Shown one piece after another: positions 9,283-17,035 of a DNA stretch of 64,000 nt. The stretch spans positions 4,328,501 to 4,392,500 of the forward strand of contig NZ_CP110128.1 in NCBI RefSeq assembly GCF_028471945.1, in the 5' to 3' direction. A program made the position numbers and the translations under genes. The first letter of the stretch is position 1, and every line of letters begins with the position of its first letter. The notes beneath the pieces are model-generated. The model worked only from the letters and a program-made list of their open reading frames with translations. It was not told where the DNA came from and did no database searches. This stretch comes from Pseudomonas sp. WJP1 (GTDB lineage Bacteria > Pseudomonadota > Gammaproteobacteria > Pseudomonadales > Pseudomonadaceae).

Positions 9283-9309
9283 ACGAGGCATTCGCAACGA
9301 ATGCCTCGT
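9283..9309 (+). terminator. Hairpin after acyl-CoA synthetase (terminator-like)
   Basis: A perfect 12-bp inverted repeat (ACGAGGCATTCG / CGAATGCCTCGT) with a 3-base loop begins 11 bases after the synthetase stop. It is followed by TTATACC rather than a long T-run, so termination may be weak or the hairpin may protect the 3' end. Confidence 0.55.
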
Positions 9310-9331
9310 TATACCCTGGCAGAAACTACCC

Positions 9332-9652
9332 ATGAAACGACTAATAGAAATCCCGGCGAACCGCCTTCCCGCCGAAGGACAGCGCGTCCTGCTACGCCAT
9401 GAAGAAACGTCAGTGCTGCTGTTCAATATCGCCGGCACCTTGCATGCCATCGACGAGAGTTGCCCGCACAGCGGCGCATCCCTGTTCGCCGGCAAACTGC
9501 ATGGGAACATGCTGCAGTGCCCGGCCCATGGACTGCGGTTCAACCTGGAAAAGGGTTGCCCGGGCGCGAAGGGAATGGAGGTAAGGACTTATCCCGTCAG
9601 CTCCCACGACGAGGTGTGTATCGTGGATCTGTCCGAGGCCACAACGGGCTGA
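9332..9652 (+). CDS. Small Rieske [2Fe-2S] ferredoxin-like protein
   Basis: A 106-residue single-domain protein with both Rieske half-motifs: CPHSGASLF at about residues 46-54 and CPAHGLRF at about 66-73, giving the two Cys and two His ligands of a [2Fe-2S] cluster. The length fits stand-alone Rieske ferredoxins that pass electrons to oxygenases. No oxygenase terminal component or reductase is adjacent. It lies 60 bases after the synthetase and after a hairpin, so it may be a separate transcription unit. Its partner is unknown. Confidence 0.85.
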   Translation: MKRLIEIPANRLPAEGQRVLLRHEETSVLLFNIAGTLHAIDESCPHSGASLFAGKLHGNMLQCPAHGLRFNLEKGCPGAKGMEVRTYPVSSHDEVCIVDLSEATTG

Positions 9653-9751
9653 AGGCGGCCGGTGGTCGTTGCATCTCGCTTGCCGCCGGCCTGTGGCTAA
9701 GCTTAATGAATCGGGGGAATTGAAACCTGGGTGTTCCCAAAGGAGACGATC

Positions 9752-10042
9752 ATGTATGCCGTGATAAGAACCTACCTGGGTGCTGGAGCAAAGCAGCTTT
9801 TCGAGCGATTGGAGGAGCGCAAAACCGACGTCGAAGCCGCCCTGCGTACAGTACCTGGTCTCGTAAGCTACACGCTGCTCAATACCGGTGATGGCGGTAC
9901 GTCGGTGACTGTCTGCACGGACAAGGCCGGCAGCGATGCGAGCTTGAAAGTTGCACGTGAGTGGATTCAGAAAAATGCATCGGATATCCACGCGGACCCG
10001 CCGATCGTGACGGAAGGCCCGGTCCTTGTGCAGATCAAGTAA
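9752..10042 (+). CDS. Small conserved-looking protein, possible dimeric alpha/beta-barrel fold
   Basis: A 96-residue protein. The start MYAVIRTYLGAG was chosen because AAAGGAGACG precedes ATG 9752; an earlier in-frame ATG lacks such a site. YAVIRTYLG near the N-terminus, PGLVSYTLLNTGDGG in the middle and the SVTVCTDKAG strand resemble the pattern of dimeric alpha/beta-barrel (antibiotic-biosynthesis-monooxygenase/stress-response barrel) proteins. No catalytic residues can be assigned. It stands alone, 20 bases before the end of the convergent binding-protein gene. Confidence 0.7.
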   Translation: MYAVIRTYLGAGAKQLFERLEERKTDVEAALRTVPGLVSYTLLNTGDGGTSVTVCTDKAGSDASLKVAREWIQKNASDIHADPPIVTEGPVLVQIK

Positions 10043-10062
10043 CGCGTCCTTGCGATTGCCCC

Positions 10063-11031
10063 CTAGAGCGCTGCCTCGATTTTTCGCGCCGCCGCCTCAT
10101 CGACCCAGGCGTGCCACACCTGCGGGTACTCCTTGAGGAACATCCTGGCCAGCTTGGGTGACTCGATGCGCTCGCGGGTCATCCTCGCCAGGTTCTGGTT
10201 CAGCAGATCGATGGGAATATTGACCTTTTCCAGCACCGCGACCAGCTCGGGCGCCTGGTCATGAAACGCCTTGGAGAGCCCGACCATGGTGACCACGTCC
10301 TTGTTGGCGCCGGTCTTTTCCTCCAGCCTTATCGCATCGACCTGGCCCATCAACGGAGTCGGTGACCAGTAGTAGAACAGCACCGGTTCGCCGCGCTTGT
10401 AGCTGGACAGCACAGCGGCATCCAATGCCGCACCGGTGCCCGGGCGGAAGTTCGTGAAGGTGTTTTCAAGGCCATACTCTTTCAACATCTCGGTATTGTC
10501 CTGTTCACAAATCCAGCCCGCGGGGCAGTTGTAGAACCGGCCTTTGGAGGGCTCCTCCGAATCGCGAAAAATACCCGGGTACCTGCTCAGGTCGGCGACC
10601 GTCCTGAGGTCGGGCGCCTGCGCCGGCCGCTTGCGTTTGGCGTCCCCCTCCACGACATAACGCGGCACATACCAGCCCTGGGTCGCACCGACGATCGGCG
10701 CACCCACCCCGACCACCTTGCCGGCTGCCGCGGCCTTCTTCCAGACCTCGCTGCGCTCCATCCACTCTTCGCCAAACACTTGAATATCGTTGCCGGCCAG
10801 GGCAGTCTCGAGAATGATGGTGTTACCCACCAACTGATCCGTTGCACAGCCATAACCTTCCTTGAGCACGATCATCATGATGTCGGTGAGGAGCATCCCG
10901 CTCTCCCAGTTCAGACCGGCAAACTTCACAGGCCGGCCCGATTCACACCACCCTGCGGCCTGGCTGCCGGCACTGCCAACGAGCAAGCCAAGGGTGAGCA
11001 ACGAAGCCAGCAAACTCTTCCTGTTTTTCAT
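10063..11031 (-). CDS. ABC transporter substrate-binding protein, glycine-betaine (ProX/OpuAC) type
   Basis: A 322-residue periplasmic solute receptor. The start MKNRKSLLASLL gives a clear signal peptide ending near SQAAG; a longer in-frame start would bury it. The mature part (KFAGLNWESGMLLTDIMMIVLKEGYG, QVFGEEWMERSEVW, GWYVPRYVV) matches the OpuAC domain that cages quaternary amines with aromatic residues. No ABC permease or ATPase gene is nearby, so this is an orphan receptor that must use a transporter encoded elsewhere. It follows the oxygenase gene on the same strand with about 100 bases between, suggesting they share a ligand. Confidence 0.88.
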   Translation of the reverse strand: MKNRKSLLASLLTLGLLVGSAGSQAAGWCESGRPVKFAGLNWESGMLLTDIMMIVLKEGYGCATDQLVGNTIILETALAGNDIQVFGEEWMERSEVWKKAAAAGKVVGVGAPIVGATQGWYVPRYVVEGDAKRKRPAQAPDLRTVADLSRYPGIFRDSEEPSKGRFYNCPAGWICEQDNTEMLKEYGLENTFTNFRPGTGAALDAAVLSSYKRGEPVLFYYWSPTPLMGQVDAIRLEEKTGANKDVVTMVGLSKAFHDQAPELVAVLEKVNIPIDLLNQNLARMTRERIESPKLARMFLKEYPQVWHAWVDEAAARKIEAAL

Positions 11032-11135
11032 GATCAGACGCTCCGAATCATTATTATTGGGGGCAGCGAACTGTTGTGTGCGACACACGTGAAGCGAAGG
11101 AATCAATCAATTGCTTTTCTTGTTATGGGTGACAC

Positions 11136-11975
11136 TCAAACCAGGGGATCGACGGTGGTGCGTCCGTAGAACAACTGGCGGGCATAGGCACTGAATTCGA
11201 CATTGGGCTGGTCCACGTAGGCGAACACCGCGTTGAGCCGCAACCTCTCCCCTTGCACCGGCGTCACTCGGTGCAATGAATAGCGGCCGCGGAACAATGT
11301 CAGGGTACCGGGTACTTGAGGCAACACCTCTATCTGCTGAGTTTGCGGCTCATCGAGGAACTGCCTGACCGCGTCGTAGCAATCGTCGTGTTCATTGCGC
11401 AGCATGCGCACATACTCGAAATCCCCGCCGGCGGCCGCCGCCTGGAGGGACAGCGTGACGCTGAAGTCGGAACGATCAAAATGCCAGCCCAATTGCTGCC
11501 CTGCCGTGAAGCCCTGCAGGTTAAGGGCTGCCAGGGGATCGGCGTGACGATAAAGCGTCTCCAGGTTCAACACATCCCGGATGAACGTCAGCACCTCGTC
11601 CGATTGGTAAATCTGCCGGATCAAGTTGTCGCCGGGAATGTCAGCGTAGGCGACCGTGTCTTTTTCCGTCTCCATCAAGCGCTGCAGCGGATGCCCTGGG
11701 TCAACGCCTTCCTCCTGGGGCTTGAAGTAGACCGTATGTTTTTCCCGAAAATGAAACATGCGCGGGTGCAGTGCGAGGGTTTGATCCGCCATCGCCGCGA
11801 CCGATTCATCGCGAATGAAACCCGGAAATATCGCAACGCCTTCTTGTCCCAGCAACGACTGACTGCGGGCAACCAGTGCCAGATAAGCGGGGTTGGTGCG
11901 GTCGGTAATGGGGTAACGCGCAAGATCGATCAAATCGCCAAGGGCTGGTGCAGGTTTGCTAGGCAGGGTGGTCAT
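11136..11975 (-). CDS. Fe(II)/2-oxoglutarate-dependent oxygenase (HalD/BesD-like family, HxD type)
   Basis: A 279-residue non-heme iron oxygenase. The facial triad is visible as His165 and Asp167 in GWHFDRSDFSV and His235 in RYSLHRVTPV; Arg244 or Arg246 is placed to bind 2-oxoglutarate. FRGRYSLHRVTPV and the GGDFEYVRMLRN block resemble the HalD/BesD/ArpA group, which contains free-amino-acid halogenases (HxG) and hydroxylases (HxD). Here Asp is retained, so hydroxylation is expected, not halogenation. It is divergent from a LysR regulator and upstream of an amine-type binding protein; a cationic amine or amino-acid substrate is a guess. Confidence 0.75.
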   Translation of the reverse strand: MTTLPSKPAPALGDLIDLARYPITDRTNPAYLALVARSQSLLGQEGVAIFPGFIRDESVAAMADQTLALHPRMFHFREKHTVYFKPQEEGVDPGHPLQRLMETEKDTVAYADIPGDNLIRQIYQSDEVLTFIRDVLNLETLYRHADPLAALNLQGFTAGQQLGWHFDRSDFSVTLSLQAAAAGGDFEYVRMLRNEHDDCYDAVRQFLDEPQTQQIEVLPQVPGTLTLFRGRYSLHRVTPVQGERLRLNAVFAYVDQPNVEFSAYARQLFYGRTTVDPLV

Positions 11976-12083
11976 GGTTGTTGTTCTCCGGTGGCTCTGC
12001 TGGATTCAGATTGCATCGACCGAAAAAACAAGTCACGCTCATAATTTTACGCAATTTTGTGAATTATTTTCAGGTCGGCCACC

Positions 12084-12995
12084 ATGAGACTCACGCTGGA
12101 TCACCTTGTGATGCTGCAAACCCTGTCCCAAGTCGATTCGATTACGGCGGTGGCCGAGCGTTTATGGCTGACACCCTCTGCCGTCAGTCACCGCATCCGT
12201 GAAGCGGAGCGGCGGCTGGGTGTGAGCCTGACGGAAAGGTCCGGCGGCAAATTGAGACTCAGCCCTGCGGGCGTGCGCCTGGAGCGAGCCGCCAAGGACA
12301 TCATCGCCATTCTGAATGAAGCCGAGTCCGAAGCCAGGTCCATGGCCGGCGGTGTCACGGCCTTTGTGCGCATGGGGGTCACCTCCTACGGCCCGTTCCG
12401 CTGGATTCCGAAATTCATCAAGCATTACTCGAGCCTTCGACCGGATATCGAAATAACCCTGGTGACCGTGCCCCGCGATGATGTTTACGCGAGCCTGATG
12501 CAAGGGCGGCTTGATGTGTCCATCATCGATGACGGCATGGTGCCCAGCGGGGTGGCAAAACTGCCGCTGTTTCGCGACGACCTGATCGCGATCATGGCCA
12601 CCGACCATCCGCTTGCGCAAAGAAGGAACATCTACGCCGAAGACTTCAAGACCTACAACCTGGTGACGTACTCGACCGATCGCGCCAGTGGCTGGGAATA
12701 CGATCGATTCTTCGCCCCCGCGAGCATCTTGCCGCGGCGCATGATCACGGTTGAGTTGATCGAAGCCATCGTCGAACTGGTTCGCTCAGGCTACGGCATC
12801 AGCATCTTGCAACGCGATCTGGTGACCCCCAGCCTTGAGCGTGGGGAACTGGCCTGGGCGGCCCTGAACGACGGCCTTGATATCGCCTGGAACGCTATCG
12901 TTCGCCCCTCAGAGCGGGAAGACAGCGAGGTCAACAAAATGGTGACAGAGCTGGACACCTGGATTAAACAGGCTGGAAATCCTGGCCACGGCTAA
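12084..12995 (+). CDS. LysR family transcriptional regulator
   Basis: A 303-residue LTTR with the N-terminal winged HTH (LDHLVMLQTLSQVDSITAVAERLWLTPSAVSHRIREAERRLG) and a two-lobed effector domain. It is divergent from the oxygenase gene, with a 108-base spacer whose half near the LysR start is A+T-rich and contains imperfect dyads (CAATTTTGTGAATT). By the usual LysR logic it probably controls the oxygenase and binding protein. The gene overlaps the convergent methyltransferase by 4 bases. Confidence 0.9.
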   Translation: MRLTLDHLVMLQTLSQVDSITAVAERLWLTPSAVSHRIREAERRLGVSLTERSGGKLRLSPAGVRLERAAKDIIAILNEAESEARSMAGGVTAFVRMGVTSYGPFRWIPKFIKHYSSLRPDIEITLVTVPRDDVYASLMQGRLDVSIIDDGMVPSGVAKLPLFRDDLIAIMATDHPLAQRRNIYAEDFKTYNLVTYSTDRASGWEYDRFFAPASILPRRMITVELIEAIVELVRSGYGISILQRDLVTPSLERGELAWAALNDGLDIAWNAIVRPSEREDSEVNKMVTELDTWIKQAGNPGHG

Positions 12996-13711
12996 ATCGG
13001 CGTTTTGCACGTCAACCAGGCCCCCCAGAAAAGGCTGCTGAAGAAACGGGTGGTGTCGCCAAATCCGCTGTCATGCAAAAGTTTTTGCACCGCCGCCTCG
13101 GAATGTGGAGGGTCAGCGCCTTGCAGGATTTTCCCAAGCTTGACCTTCACTTCCTCCGGGCTGGCTCCATGCTGGCGCCAGCGTTGTCCCCAGGCAGCAA
13201 GCAGTAACGGCTGGCTGGCATAAGCATACTGATTGCCCGCAACAATCAGCGGCGCATCAGGTTTGAGATGAGATCGAATGGCTCGCAGGATCTGTCGCTT
13301 GGCCTCATCCCCATCGAGATGATGGAGCACGCCGATCAAGGTCGCTGCATCGTAGGACTCGTCTGCCGCCAGGTCTTCCACGTGGCCATGATGCAGGGTG
13401 GTTCTTTCAAGCAGGTTGTTGGCCTCCAGCTGCTGCTTCGCCGCCGCCAGCATCGGCTCGGACGGATCAACGGCTATGAAGCGCCAACCCGGCTCAAGCC
13501 TGGCCATCGCGATGATTTCCTGCGCAGTACCGCCAGCGCCAACCACCAGTACTTTTGCCGTACCGGTGTTGCCCAGGCTTGCCGCCAGCATGCAAGCAGC
13601 CAGGTCCTGGCAGGCGTCATACCCTGCCAGCGCGATACGGCTCTGTCGTGCGTACTCGTCGGCTCGTGACGTATCGAATTTTTCGGCAGCGTTCGAAGGG
13701 GATGATTTCAA
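12992..13711 (-). CDS. Class I SAM-dependent methyltransferase
   Basis: A 239-residue Rossmann-fold methyltransferase. Motif I VLVVGAGGTAQE (about residue 54), the acidic ribose contact FIAVDPSEPMLAAAK, HGHVEDLAADESYD as motif II and LIGVLHHLDGDE as post-II are all present. The acceptor cannot be predicted. It is convergent with the LysR gene (4-base overlap). A 12-bp perfect hairpin lies about 70 bases upstream of its start. Confidence 0.85.
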   Translation of the reverse strand: MKSSPSNAAEKFDTSRADEYARQSRIALAGYDACQDLAACMLAASLGNTGTAKVLVVGAGGTAQEIIAMARLEPGWRFIAVDPSEPMLAAAKQQLEANNLLERTTLHHGHVEDLAADESYDAATLIGVLHHLDGDEAKRQILRAIRSHLKPDAPLIVAGNQYAYASQPLLLAAWGQRWRQHGASPEEVKVKLGKILQGADPPHSEAAVQKLLHDSGFGDTTRFFSSLFWGAWLTCKTPI

Positions 13712-13780
13712 GGCGGTTCTCCATGTCCTGAAATCAAAACTACTTCACACCAGGCAATAATAAAAATTCATTAATTTTAT

Positions 13781-13809
13781 GTCATGCATTCCTGAAAGGA
13801 ATGCATGAC
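13781..13809. other. Perfect hairpin between methyltransferase and KGG gene
   Basis: Inverted repeat GTCATGCATTCC / GGAATGCATGAC, 12-bp arms with a 5-base loop. On the minus strand it is followed by ATAAAATTAA. It lies downstream of the KGG gene's terminator and upstream of the methyltransferase start, so it could be a second terminator or an operator. Confidence 0.5.
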
Positions 13810-13837
13810 TCGAAGGATTACTCTCGTTCGGCACGAT

Positions 13838-13867
13838 CAAAACCAAGCCCCGAAGGGTTCGGGGCTT
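13838..13867 (-). terminator. Rho-independent terminator of the KGG-protein gene
   Basis: On the minus strand AAGCCCCGAA, loop CCC, TTCGGGGCTT forms a 10-bp GC-rich stem, followed by GGTTTTGATC. It begins 17 bases after the stop codon of the KGG gene. Confidence 0.75.
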
Positions 13868-13883
13868 GATGAGTCAGACCGCA

Positions 13884-14228
13884 TCAGGGCTTGCGGCCTC
13901 CACCTCCGCTCATCCCACCGTCATTGCGTCCCTTGTCAGATTGATCGCGATCAAGATTGCTGTCGCGTCCGCTACCTTGCCCAGTGCTGGACGATTGGTC
14001 AGCCCTGTTGGCTTGTTGTCCACCTGAAGCCTGGCCGCCTCTTTGGCCTGGTTTGGACATGTTTTCCTTATCGTCGGCAAATTCGCCGCCGCGATTGCCT
14101 TGCCCGCCTCCGGACATGCGATCGCTATCGCGCGTTTGTTGTCCACCGGAAGCCTGACCGCCTTTTTTACCGGCTTCATTAGTCTTGTCCCAGTCACTGC
14201 CGGGATTTTTATTTCCTGTATTGGCCAT
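13884..14228 (-). CDS. KGG-repeat, Gly/Gln-rich stress-type protein
   Basis: A 114-residue hydrophilic, glycine-rich protein. Two KGG motifs are visible: EAGKKGGQASGGQQ around residues 19-31 and PGQRGGQASGGQQ around 60-72. This is the pattern of the YciG/con-10-like stress-protein family, thought to be small, disordered proteins induced in stationary phase or under general stress. The start MANTGNKNPG was preferred over an ATG two codons upstream because the GAGGTG ribosome site is then at a normal 7-base distance. It is monocistronic and ends at a clear terminator. Confidence 0.85.
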   Translation of the reverse strand: MANTGNKNPGSDWDKTNEAGKKGGQASGGQQTRDSDRMSGGGQGNRGGEFADDKENMSKPGQRGGQASGGQQANRADQSSSTGQGSGRDSNLDRDQSDKGRNDGGMSGGGGRKP

Positions 14229-14467
14229 TTTCATTCACCTCTACATCGTTGGCACGAGCTTGGGCTCGTATACGTCGGAGGACGCACAAAACAGAAAGTT
14301 TGAACGGAAATATCGCGCTCGCGACGAGTGGATTCGGGCATTTGGTTCCATCGAAAACGGACGCATTCGATGGACGGCGAGAGCTCATGAGGCGGCAAGA
14401 AGATCAAAAGCCAAAGCAACAGCGAGGCGGCCTGACAGCCAACCTGATTGCAGGTGTCCCCGCTTTC

Positions 14468-14573
14468 CCCTGTGGGAGCCAGCCTGCTGGCGATGGACTT
14501 CCAGGCGACGCGTTCATCCAGACAAGGCGCGTTATCGTTGACGTCCATCGCCAGCAGGCTGGCTCCCACAGGG
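14468..14573. repeat. REP doublet (inverted pair)
   Basis: Two perfectly inverted 29-base arms (14468-14496 and 14545-14573), each starting or ending with the CCTGTGGGAGC family sequence, separated by 48 bases. This is the usual Pseudomonas REP/REPIN arrangement, mobilised in trans by REP-associated tyrosine transposases; none is encoded here. Confidence 0.88.
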
Positions 14574-14589
14574 AATCAGGTGCAGCAAT

Positions 14590-14894
14590 AAAAGTCAGGT
14601 CGGCTTTAAGGCCGCCTCGCTTTTGTTTTTGATCTGGGTGCCCCGTTAACCACGATGGCCGAACGCAGGCATTGCGCAGTGGGGAAACCGGCAGGACGCC
14701 GGTTTAGCCGCGCTGGGCCATGGATGGCCCATCGCGGCGACCCACGGAGCAATGCCGGAGAGAGGGCATGCCGAGCCTAAGCGAGGCACCGAGTGGTGGG
14801 GCAAAGCCTTTTGGTTCCTTTTTGGCGTTTGAAAAAGGGACTCGCCGTAAGGGCGAAACCATAAGTGGCCGTTACCGCAGCAACGGATATGTAC
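14590..14894 (+). repeat. Long intergenic repeat, copy 1 (305 bp)
   Basis: Nearly identical and ungapped with 31739-32043, in the same orientation 17.1 kb apart. It contains short internal palindromes (GGCTTTAAGGCC, GGACGCC-type, GGGCCATGGATGGCCC) and ends in a CCGTTACCGCAGCAACGG palindrome. Short ORFs on both strands are not convincing genes. The rest of the 14229-15042 gap (14895-15042) shows nothing recognisable except the ribosome site of the next gene. Confidence 0.85.
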
Positions 14895-15042
14895 ACAGAC
14901 AGCAAGGACCAACGTTGGTATTGGCGCCGACGGAGGTAGTCACATGAGGCGCCCATCTGCAACAGTTTCAAGATCAGACGCCCGATGTTTACTAGACTTG
15001 ATATCGCATGGAAGTCTTCCACGCCCCACAGGTAATCAATCG

Positions 15043-15600
15043 ATGACTGAACACATCGTGCATTTTCATTGCCAAATCGATCAGGGCACCACTGAGCGCT
15101 TCCGCGACTGCTGCCTCGAAGCCATCGAACAAGGCGCCACCTCCCTGCTACTCAACCTGTCAACGTGTGGGGGGAGCACCAACTTTGGCTTCACCCTCTA
15201 CACCTTCCTGAAGTCACTGCCGGTACCGCTGTGCGCGATCAACGCAGGCAATATCGAGTCAATGGGCATCATCATGTTCCTGGCGGCAGGCCGGCGTATC
15301 ACTTCACCCCACTCACGCTTCCTGATTCACCCGATGAACTGGTACTTCAGCCAAAAATCGGTCGACCATCAGCGCCTGCGTGAATACCTGTCGAGCCTCG
15401 ACAACGACCTTGCGCGCTACGTGAAGATCTTCACCCTCGAAACGGCGGACGCAGAGACCAAGCTCGACATTTTCCATTGCCTTTCAGCCGAAGAAAAAGT
15501 CATCGCTGCACACGAATCCCTGGCCTACGGCATTGCCCATGAAATGAAGCAGATGATGTTCGCCGATGATGTCAAACACTGGAAAGTCAGCGGTGGATGA
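15043..15600 (+). CDS. ClpP-like serine protease-fold protein (S14 family), stand-alone
   Basis: A 185-residue protein; the start MTEHIVHFHC was chosen because CAGGTAAT precedes ATG 15043 and family homology begins here. GGSTNFGFTLYTFLKSLPVPLCAINAGNIESMGIIM matches the ClpP region carrying the nucleophile; Ser73 in ESMG and His96 in RFLIHP correspond to the ClpP Ser and His. The catalytic Asp is not obvious. No Clp ATPase is nearby and there is no propeptide. It precedes RNase Z by 15 bases, so they are likely co-transcribed. It may act as a ClpP paralogue or a non-proteolytic relative. Confidence 0.8.
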   Translation: MTEHIVHFHCQIDQGTTERFRDCCLEAIEQGATSLLLNLSTCGGSTNFGFTLYTFLKSLPVPLCAINAGNIESMGIIMFLAAGRRITSPHSRFLIHPMNWYFSQKSVDHQRLREYLSSLDNDLARYVKIFTLETADAETKLDIFHCLSAEEKVIAAHESLAYGIAHEMKQMMFADDVKHWKVSGG

Positions 15601-15615
15601 ACCGGGCGCACGGCC

Positions 15616-16587
15616 ATGGATCTGATATTCCTGGGTACCTCATCAGGCGTTCCGACCCGAAATCGAAATGTGAGTGGCACCGCGCTCATAGAGTCCTCTG
15701 GCGGGGGCTGGTACCTGGTAGATTGCGGTGAAGCCACGCAGCATCAAGTGATGCGCACCCCGCTGTCTTTACAAGCGCTGCGCGGATGCTTCATCACCCA
15801 TGTCCATGGCGATCATTGCTTCGGCTTGCCCGGCTTGCTGGCCAGCGCCGGCATGTCGGGCCGTGTCGAACCACTGGATATCGTGATGCCGGTTGCGCTC
15901 CATCCCTGGCTACGCCTGAGCCTGACCGTCAGCAAATCCTGGCTGCCCTTCGAATTGCACCTGCATGCGAGCGAAACCTTCGATGGCTGGCAAAATGCAA
16001 CGGTTCAGGTCGACAGCGTTGCCCTCTCCCATCGCGTTCCGAGCCAGGGCTTTGTTTTTACCGAATCGGATCCTCATCCGCGACTGGATACCCAACGCCT
16101 GGAGGCCGAAGGGATTCCCCGTGGGCCGATGTGGGGCGAGTTGGCCCATGGACGTGAGGTTGAACACGCCGGGCGCCTGTTTCGCGCCGAGCAATTTCTG
16201 CGCCCTGCGCGCCCCGCTCAACGCATTATCATCTGCGGCGATAACGATACCCCCGAGCTGTTGGCGCAAGTGGCCGACGGTGCCGATGTGCTGGTACATG
16301 AAGCGACCTTCACCCAGGCATTGATCGATCACAATCAGGAGGCTTACGGGCACAGCAGTGCCGCCGCCGTGGCGCGTTTCGCCGAGTTGGCAGGCATTCC
16401 CAACCTCGTTCTGACTCACTTCAGCGCACGCTACCAGGACAATCCCGAGCGAAGTCCGTCCATCGAAGACATCTACAAGGAAGCCGCAGCGCACTTCACC
16501 GGCAAGCTATTGCTGGCTCGGGATCTGCAGCGCTATCACCTCGACCGGGACGGTCGATTGGACGTCGTTATGGGCCGTTTGGCGTAA
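15616..16587 (+). CDS. rnz: Ribonuclease Z / MBL-fold tRNA 3'-processing endonuclease
   Basis: A 323-residue metallo-beta-lactamase-fold nuclease. The N-terminal [19 protein letters not shown] and the metal motif THVHGDH (His62, His64, Asp66, His67) are diagnostic of RNase Z/ElaC, and HEATF and LTHFSARY near the C-terminus complete the zinc site. It would trim tRNA 3' trailers. The length is normal for the short form. It follows the ClpP-like gene closely. Many bacteria encode CCA in their tRNA genes, so the role may be RNA turnover. Confidence 0.88.
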   Translation: MDLIFLGTSSGVPTRNRNVSGTALIESSGGGWYLVDCGEATQHQVMRTPLSLQALRGCFITHVHGDHCFGLPGLLASAGMSGRVEPLDIVMPVALHPWLRLSLTVSKSWLPFELHLHASETFDGWQNATVQVDSVALSHRVPSQGFVFTESDPHPRLDTQRLEAEGIPRGPMWGELAHGREVEHAGRLFRAEQFLRPARPAQRIIICGDNDTPELLAQVADGADVLVHEATFTQALIDHNQEAYGHSSAAAVARFAELAGIPNLVLTHFSARYQDNPERSPSIEDIYKEAAAHFTGKLLLARDLQRYHLDRDGRLDVVMGRLA

Positions 16588-16611
16588 GGGTGATCGATTC
16601 TTCACTTGCAC

Positions 16612-16653
16612 ATTACATATGGATATCCGTATATTTGATTATCCATATGTAAT
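16612..16653. promoter_or_regulatory. ArsR operator (perfect inverted repeat)
   Basis: ATTACATATGGATA at 16612-16625 is repeated exactly in inverted form as TATCCATATGTAAT at 16640-16653, with a 14-base spacer. It ends 11 bases before the arsR start. ArsR repressors bind A+T-rich dyads like this over the -35/-10 region and release on As(III). Confidence 0.8.
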
Positions 16654-16664
16654 AGGCTACTGCA

Positions 16665-17012
16665 ATGATCACCCCTCCCGAGGTATTCAAGAGCCTGGCT
16701 GACGAGACGCGTACCCGCGCCACCCTGCTGATCGCCAATCAGGGCGAGCTGTGTGTCTGCGAGCTGATGTGCGCCCTGGACGACAGCCAACCGAAGATCA
16801 GCCGCCATCTCGCGCAACTGCGCAGCAGCGGACTGCTGCTCGATCGCCGTCAGGGGCAGTGGGTTTACTACCGTCTCAATCCGGACCTGCCCGCCTGGGT
16901 GCACGAAATCTTGCAGGTTACCTTGAAGGCCAATTCCGATTGGCTGCAGAACAATGCTTCGCGCCTGCAGAACATGGACGGACGTCCTGTGCGTGATGCC
17001 GCCTGTTGCTGA
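16665..17012 (+). CDS. arsR: Arsenic-responsive repressor ArsR
   Basis: A 115-residue winged-helix ArsR/SmtB repressor. The As(III) site is visible as Cys30, Cys32 and Cys36 in ELCVCELMCAL, at the start of the recognition helix as in the R773 type. The HTH follows as QPKISRHLAQLRSSGLLLDRR. The protein ends in a Cys-Cys pair. It is the first gene of arsRBCH, 23 bases before arsB, and its promoter carries a perfect dyad at 16612-16653, so autorepression relieved by arsenite or antimonite is expected. Confidence 0.93.
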   Translation: MITPPEVFKSLADETRTRATLLIANQGELCVCELMCALDDSQPKISRHLAQLRSSGLLLDRRQGQWVYYRLNPDLPAWVHEILQVTLKANSDWLQNNASRLQNMDGRPVRDAACC

Positions 17013-17035
17013 ATCCCTGATCGAGTGAATTTTCA

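Noticed and set aside
11136..11975. Possible radical halogenase
   Set aside because: Halogenases of this family have Gly or Ala in place of the Asp of HxD; Asp167 is present, so a hydroxylase is more likely.
14646..15022. Minus-strand short ORFs in the 305-bp repeat (also 31755-32096)
   Set aside because: They occur only inside the repeat, differ in both copies at the ends and lack ribosome sites; such ORFs are commonly mis-annotated in Pseudomonas repeats.
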